Assembly (NCBI GenBank): GCA_019638615.1
Contig: JAHBTL010000022.1
Location: 1-64,000, forward strand
Origin: Chitinophagaceae bacterium
GTDB lineage: Bacteria > Bacteroidota > Bacteroidia > Chitinophagales > Chitinophagaceae
DNA length: 64,000 nucleotides
Direction of reading: 5' to 3'
Each line of letters begins with the position of its first letter. Position 1 is the first letter of the stretch. Of this stretch, positions 60,855 to 64,000 are shown one piece after another. Below the pieces are notes generated by a model. It had not been told where the DNA came from and did no database searches. It saw nothing but the letters and a program-made list of their open reading frames with translations. The translations under genes were made by a program, and so were the position numbers.

Positions 60855-61234
60855 GTCATGGCGATCCCGCCTGTATCGGAATCTTAATTGAAGCAAAAGC
60901 CTGGCGGGGGAAGCCATCTCCGTTTTTGAATCCATGAGAGATGGCTTCATCTGCCGCAAGATGCTTATAATTCAATCTTCATGAGGCGGGCTGCCAATGA
61001 CGTATTGTCTAAATAGTTAACTACCAGCGCTATCAGGAGATTGCTTCTCCCGCCGCAATATGCGTTTAATTCAAACAACCTCCGGGCGGGATCGCAATGA
61101 CGCTAAAATTGTTTTGGGTTTATAACCGGTACCAAAGCAAAGTATACATTCACTCAACCTCTCGCCCGTCATTGCGATCCCGCCAGCATCGAAACTTTAG
61201 TTAAAGCAAAGTTTTGGCGGGAGAAGCAATCTCT
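60855..61234. repeat. GATCCCGCC/AAGCAATCTC repeat block near 61.0 kb
   Basis: Three units are visible: 60855-60921 (diverged), 61035-61102 (inverse orientation, intact form of the unit interrupted at 56.8 kb) and 61168-61234 (67 bp, 65 identical to 57192-57257). The 61104-61167 stretch is the reverse complement of part of the 57.1-kb block. The 60597-61456 gap otherwise holds operator copy 3 and two GTTGTTGG elements; no gene. Confidence 0.72.
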
Positions 61235-61262
61235 ACTGTTAATTCCACGTCATTTTGTTGCC

Positions 61263-61308
61263 GTTGTTGGTGTTGAGTGCGGATTTGCGTTCTGGCCTCA
61301 CCAACAAC
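61263..61308. repeat. GTTGTTGG element, copy d (46 bp)
   Basis: Arms GTTGTTGG and CCAACAAC. Centre TGTTGAGTGCGGATTTGCGT matches the reverse complement of copy c. Confidence 0.75.
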
Positions 61309-61349
61309 AATTTAGTACTTAAATTTTATAATAGCACATATAAATCCCG

Positions 61350-61421
61350 GTTGTTGGTGTTTGCCTACGCATTTTGCCCAACCGCGAACACACAACAACG
61401 GCGCTTGAGAACACCAACAAC
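61350..61421. repeat. GTTGTTGG element, copy e (50 bp plus extra arm)
   Basis: GTTGTTGG at 61350 pairs with CACAACAAC ending at 61399 (50 bp). A further CACCAACAAC arm ends at 61421, which suggests a fusion of two units. Confidence 0.65.
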
Positions 61422-61456
61422 TCTGATAAACCACATTGGCGTAGCCACATCCCGGG

Positions 61457-62005
61457 TTACTCCTTTTGCCTTTCAATTTTTAAATCCAGGTAGGGCGCTT
61501 CCTCTTTGCCGTTATTCATATTTTTTGCAACAAAATGCCACGACTTTGTTTGCGGTTGCCATGTAAAACTTTCAACGTCAAAGCTGCCGGTAGACGGGTC
61601 AGCAAACCGGCTCACAAATTTTATTTCATTGCCATTACGCGTGCCGAATAAAAGATAGCCGAGCTGGTTACCTGCACCAAACACATTCAGCAAATGTGCC
61701 GCATAACGTTTATTGCCGTGGTCGTAACCAATAAACAATAACGATTCATACTTCATGTGCAGCCAGGGCACAGTATCGTTTCCTGTTTCATGAACCTGGA
61801 AAAACTGGTGGTTCAATATCCACTTTCCTTCAAAGTGTATATTTTTAAATTTCTGCTCATGCACCGTTCCGGAAGCCGTCCACATACCTGCAAAATGATC
61901 GAGCAAATCATCATAAAAACGATGATCTGTAGTATCATCCGTGATTTGAGAAAATGAGGGAACCGAAATGATACCTGCAAAAAATAAAAAACAAAATTGT
62001 TTCAT
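61457..62005 (-). CDS. Exported DUF1579-like protein (paralogue 3), coupled to the response regulator
   Basis: 182 aa. Signal peptide 1-19 (ISVPSFSQ). The domain follows the 176-aa paralogue at 58612: TTDHRFYDDLLDHFAGMWTA, GKWILNHQFFQVHETGND, FIGYDHGNKRYAAHLLN and FTWQPQTKSWHFVAKN. Its ATG lies 1 nt after the TAG of the response regulator, so both are made from one message. An exported ligand-binding protein made with the regulator could give feedback on the sensed condition; that is inference. Confidence 0.83.
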   Translation of the reverse strand: MKQFCFLFFAGIISVPSFSQITDDTTDHRFYDDLLDHFAGMWTASGTVHEQKFKNIHFEGKWILNHQFFQVHETGNDTVPWLHMKYESLLFIGYDHGNKRYAAHLLNVFGAGNQLGYLLFGTRNGNEIKFVSRFADPSTGSFDVESFTWQPQTKSWHFVAKNMNNGKEEAPYLDLKIERQKE

Positions 62006-62006
62006 A

Positions 62007-62645
62007 CTATACTAATTTTTGCTGTATTGCTTTTGCAACGGCCTCACTTTTGGAATGCACGTGCAGTTTTTCGTAAATATGCCTTACATGTGTTTTAACG
62101 GTGTCTATAGACAGGAAGCAGGATTCTGCAATACCCTGGTACGATTTACCTTTTACCAGCCAGCCCAGGATCTCTTTTTCACGGTCTGACAAGTCAATAA
62201 ATTCATTTTTTGTTGTTGCTGACTGATGCCTGAACATTTCCAATACTTTTGCGGCAATAGAAGGCGCCATGGGCGCGCCGCCATTGTATGTTTCGTGAAT
62301 GGCTTCAATCATTTTTTGCGGGGATGTTTTCTTGAGCATATAACCGGAGGCTCCTGCACAAAGCGCTGCAAAAATCTTATCATTCTCCTCAAATACAGTC
62401 TGCATAAGAATTTGAACGTTGGGGAATTTTTCTTTGATGATCTGCACGGCCTCAATACCCGAAGTGCCGGGCATGTTTATGTCCATCAGCACCACATCAG
62501 GATCGGCAGCCTGCATGCTGCGCAAAATTTTATTCGCATCCGCAAAAGCACCGGTGCAATACATATCTTCGCGGCTGTTTACAAGCTGTGCTAAGCTTTC
62601 GCGCAATACTTTATTGTCTTCGAATATGGCAACTTTTATTTCCAT
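62007..62645 (-). CDS. NarL/LuxR-type response regulator
   Basis: 212 aa. Receiver domain about 1-120 with Asp55 (VLMDINMPG) and the Lys in GYMLKKTSPQ. C-terminal LuxR-type HTH about 145-210: LSDREKEILGWLVKGKSYQGIAESCFLS, then IDTVKTHVRHIYEKLHVHSK. It pairs with the kinase at 62688. Operator copy 4 lies just upstream and overlaps the end of the kinase gene, suggesting autoregulation. It is the best candidate to bind all four AATCAC-N8-GTGATT sites. Confidence 0.93.
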   Translation of the reverse strand: MEIKVAIFEDNKVLRESLAQLVNSREDMYCTGAFADANKILRSMQAADPDVVLMDINMPGTSGIEAVQIIKEKFPNVQILMQTVFEENDKIFAALCAGASGYMLKKTSPQKMIEAIHETYNGGAPMAPSIAAKVLEMFRHQSATTKNEFIDLSDREKEILGWLVKGKSYQGIAESCFLSIDTVKTHVRHIYEKLHVHSKSEAVAKAIQQKLV

Positions 62646-62647
62646 AT

Positions 62648-62697
62648 TTAAAATAACTGAATTAATTATTCATATCGCATCACCCGTTTAAGTGATT
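62648..62697 (-). promoter_or_regulatory. Operator copy 4 and -7-like box (response regulator)
   Basis: CATCACCCGTTTAAGTGATT (62678-62697), one mismatch to AATCAC-N8-GTGATT. Minus-strand box TTATTTTAA (62656-62648) starts 21 nt further on. The site overlaps the kinase codons ATC ACT and its TAA stop. The box ends 2 bp before the ATG at 62645, implying a nearly leaderless transcript. Confidence 0.68.
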
Positions 62698-64000
62698 TTG
62701 AATGTAAGCGCTGCTTTTGTTCCATTGTTTATTTCCGAGCTGATCGCATACGCCGCATTTAATTCTTCCGCCCTTCTTTTTAAGCTGCTCATGCCATTGC
62801 CGTTATAGCTTTCTCCTGTTTTAAAACCTTTGCCGTCATCCGTAATATTCATTTCTATATTACTTTCTTTCCTGCTAACGGTTACCGTTATCTTTTTTGC
62901 ACCGGAATGTTTTGCCGCATTGTTGATGGCTTCTTTAAAAAACAGGTAAATATTTTTACGCTGCTTCATGGTAAGTTTTATATTATGTAAAGCGGCATCG
63001 CTATTAAAGGTAAGTTGTATGTTTTTTGCTTCCGTTATTTCAGTAGCAAACAAATACATGCGTTGCAGCAGGTTTTCAAAATGGTCGTTATGGGGGTTTA
63101 CCGTCCAAACAATATCGCTCATGTTTTCCTGTATGGCTGCCGTGCTTTCGCCAATAGAAGTGAGCAGTTGCAATGCTTCCGGCGATTTTGCCTTTGCCAG
63201 CTCATTCATAATACTGATGCTGCTGAGCGTTGAACCAATATCATCATGCAAATCGTCGGCAATGCTGTTGCGGATATTTTGCAGTTGCTTTATTCTCCTG
63301 TTTCTAATGATCATAAATGCTGCCAGCGAACCAACGATAAACACTACCAGTAACAGGTATAAACGATAACGATTTTGCACACTGGAAGTAGCCAGTTCAA
63401 CTGCATGTTCGTTTTCATTTTTCTTCAGCAGTATATTTTGAAAAGCCATCATCTTTTGATGACTATGCAGGCTGTCTTTTATTTTTATTGACAGGTGCAG
63501 GTATTTTAAAGCGCTGTCAGCAGAATGACTTTCTTCATATATAGCAGCAATAATTTCAGCAGCCTGTTGTTTGCCTGCGGGAAATGTAGTAAGGTTTGTA
63601 TCAGCCAGTATTTTTTTTGAATACATTAAAGCAGAATCAGGTTGATGTTGTTTTTTGAACACACCTGCCATCCCATTGCAGGCATCAATCCAGTTATACT
63701 TCATGTTGGTCCACTCACTAGGAGGAATGCTCATTCGATAATATTTCAACGCTGAGTCATTCATATCATTAATTGCATAAGCATCTGCCAGCGTTACGTA
63801 AACACCACTTTGAGACCATTTCATTTCCCAGTCATTAGAAGAATAATAACTGCTTGTTTTGAAAAGAGCGTACCCTTTTTGTGCATAAAACAATGCAGAG
63901 TCATATTGTTTTAACCCGATAAATACCGGTGACAACATGCTATACATACGATGCAATTCGGGCAGTTTATTCTCAATGCCTATTTGCAATACTTTTTTAT
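62688..64000 (-). CDS. TPR-containing sensor histidine kinase, 5' end outside the window
   Basis: At least 433 aa; the frame stays open to the window end and no proper start is visible, so the gene is truncated by the window. TPR-like helices (DSALFYAQKGYALFK, DSALKYYRMSI, DSALMYSKKIL, DSALKYLHLSI) are followed by a short helical stretch, one membrane helix (YLLLVVFIVGSLAAFMII), a HisKA_3-type dimerisation helix with His in ADDLHDDIGSTLSS, and an HATPase domain (INNAAKHSGAKK, TDDGKGFKTG, GNGMSSLKRRAEEL). It phosphorylates the NarL-type regulator encoded 42 bp downstream. The TPR sensor part is probably periplasmic. Confidence 0.92.
   Translation of the reverse strand, partial: KKVLQIGIENKLPELHRMYSMLSPVFIGLKQYDSALFYAQKGYALFKTSSYYSSNDWEMKWSQSGVYVTLADAYAINDMNDSALKYYRMSIPPSEWTNMKYNWIDACNGMAGVFKKQHQPDSALMYSKKILADTNLTTFPAGKQQAAEIIAAIYEESHSADSALKYLHLSIKIKDSLHSHQKMMAFQNILLKKNENEHAVELATSSVQNRYRLYLLLVVFIVGSLAAFMIIRNRRIKQLQNIRNSIADDLHDDIGSTLSSISIMNELAKAKSPEALQLLTSIGESTAAIQENMSDIVWTVNPHNDHFENLLQRMYLFATEITEAKNIQLTFNSDAALHNIKLTMKQRKNIYLFFKEAINNAAKHSGAKKITVTVSRKESNIEMNITDDGKGFKTGESYNGNGMSSLKRRAEELNAAYAISSEINNGTKAALTFKIT

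Noticed and set aside
56561-62697. CRP/FNR-type binding sites
   Set aside because: CRP-like sites read TGTGA-N6-TCACA; the repeats here have the opposite polarity (ATCAC-N8-GTGAT), and no CRP/FNR gene is present.

Overview
The window looks like chromosomal DNA of a Bacteroidota bacterium, most likely Chitinophagaceae-like (order Chitinophagales). The grounds are: promoter boxes of the TAnnTTTG type with TTG about 19-20 bases upstream, almost no Shine-Dalgarno sequences, a GldB-type lipoprotein, DUF6089, SusC/TonB-plug-like barrels, many Tat-exported TIM-barrel and Gfo/Idh/MocA proteins, and moderate GC. I saw no rRNA, tRNA, CRISPR array, transposase gene or phage gene.

Layout. 0.1-8.4 kb: two divergent operons for oxidative carbohydrate turnover. 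Leftward run Gfo/Idh/MocA, TIM barrel, lipoprotein cytochrome c and DUF1080; rightward run a Tat TIM barrel, a GMC flavoprotein with a C-x5-C-x3-C motif, its Tat-exported small subunit and another TIM barrel. This fits a periplasmic 3-keto-glycoside pathway. 8.5-24.9 kb: gldB, small lipoproteins, an IPP isomerase with an added membrane domain, an ECF sigma/anti-sigma unit with barrel protein, an OmpA lipoprotein, acs, two esterase-like hydrolases, kup and comB. 25-34.7 kb: SWIM/SNF2 helicase, DUF4197, aminotransferase, MarR regulator, GHL10 glycosidase-like protein, TIM barrel. 34.8-50.3 kb: TonB-plug barrel, aldo/keto reductase, hydrolase, CBS protein, BamA-like protein, nadK, DUF6089, FUSC transporter, L,D-transpeptidase-like protein, rpoN with a coupled membrane protein, and a receiver-Hpt protein. 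50.4-54.2 kb: Gfo/Idh/MocA, metallo-beta-lactamase-fold protein and TlpA-like thioredoxin, separated by repeat-rich DNA.

54.4-64.0 kb is the most interesting part. A TPR sensor kinase (cut by the window end) and a NarL-type response regulator lie beside three DUF1579-like exported proteins, a di-haem cytochrome c fused to a DUF3471-like domain, a seven-helix membrane protein, a 47-residue membrane protein, an exported ankyrin protein and an exported terpenoid-cyclase-fold protein with a CxxCH motif. Four 20-bp inverted repeats (AATCAC-N8-GTGATT) stand in front of the four transcription units here. Each is exactly 21 nt upstream of an AT-rich -7-like box. I read this as a local two-component regulon for an undescribed envelope redox or stress module; the response regulator is the obvious candidate to bind the repeats.

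The intergenic DNA is rich in small mobile-looking repeats: a 226-bp element with 18-bp perfect terminal repeats and a 9-bp target duplication, nested in an older repeat; a 105-111-bp element (two copies, one with an 8-bp duplication); a 46-50-bp GTTGTTGG family (five copies); a GGTTCCGAACC palindrome family; and GATCCCGCC/AAGCAATCTC repeats.
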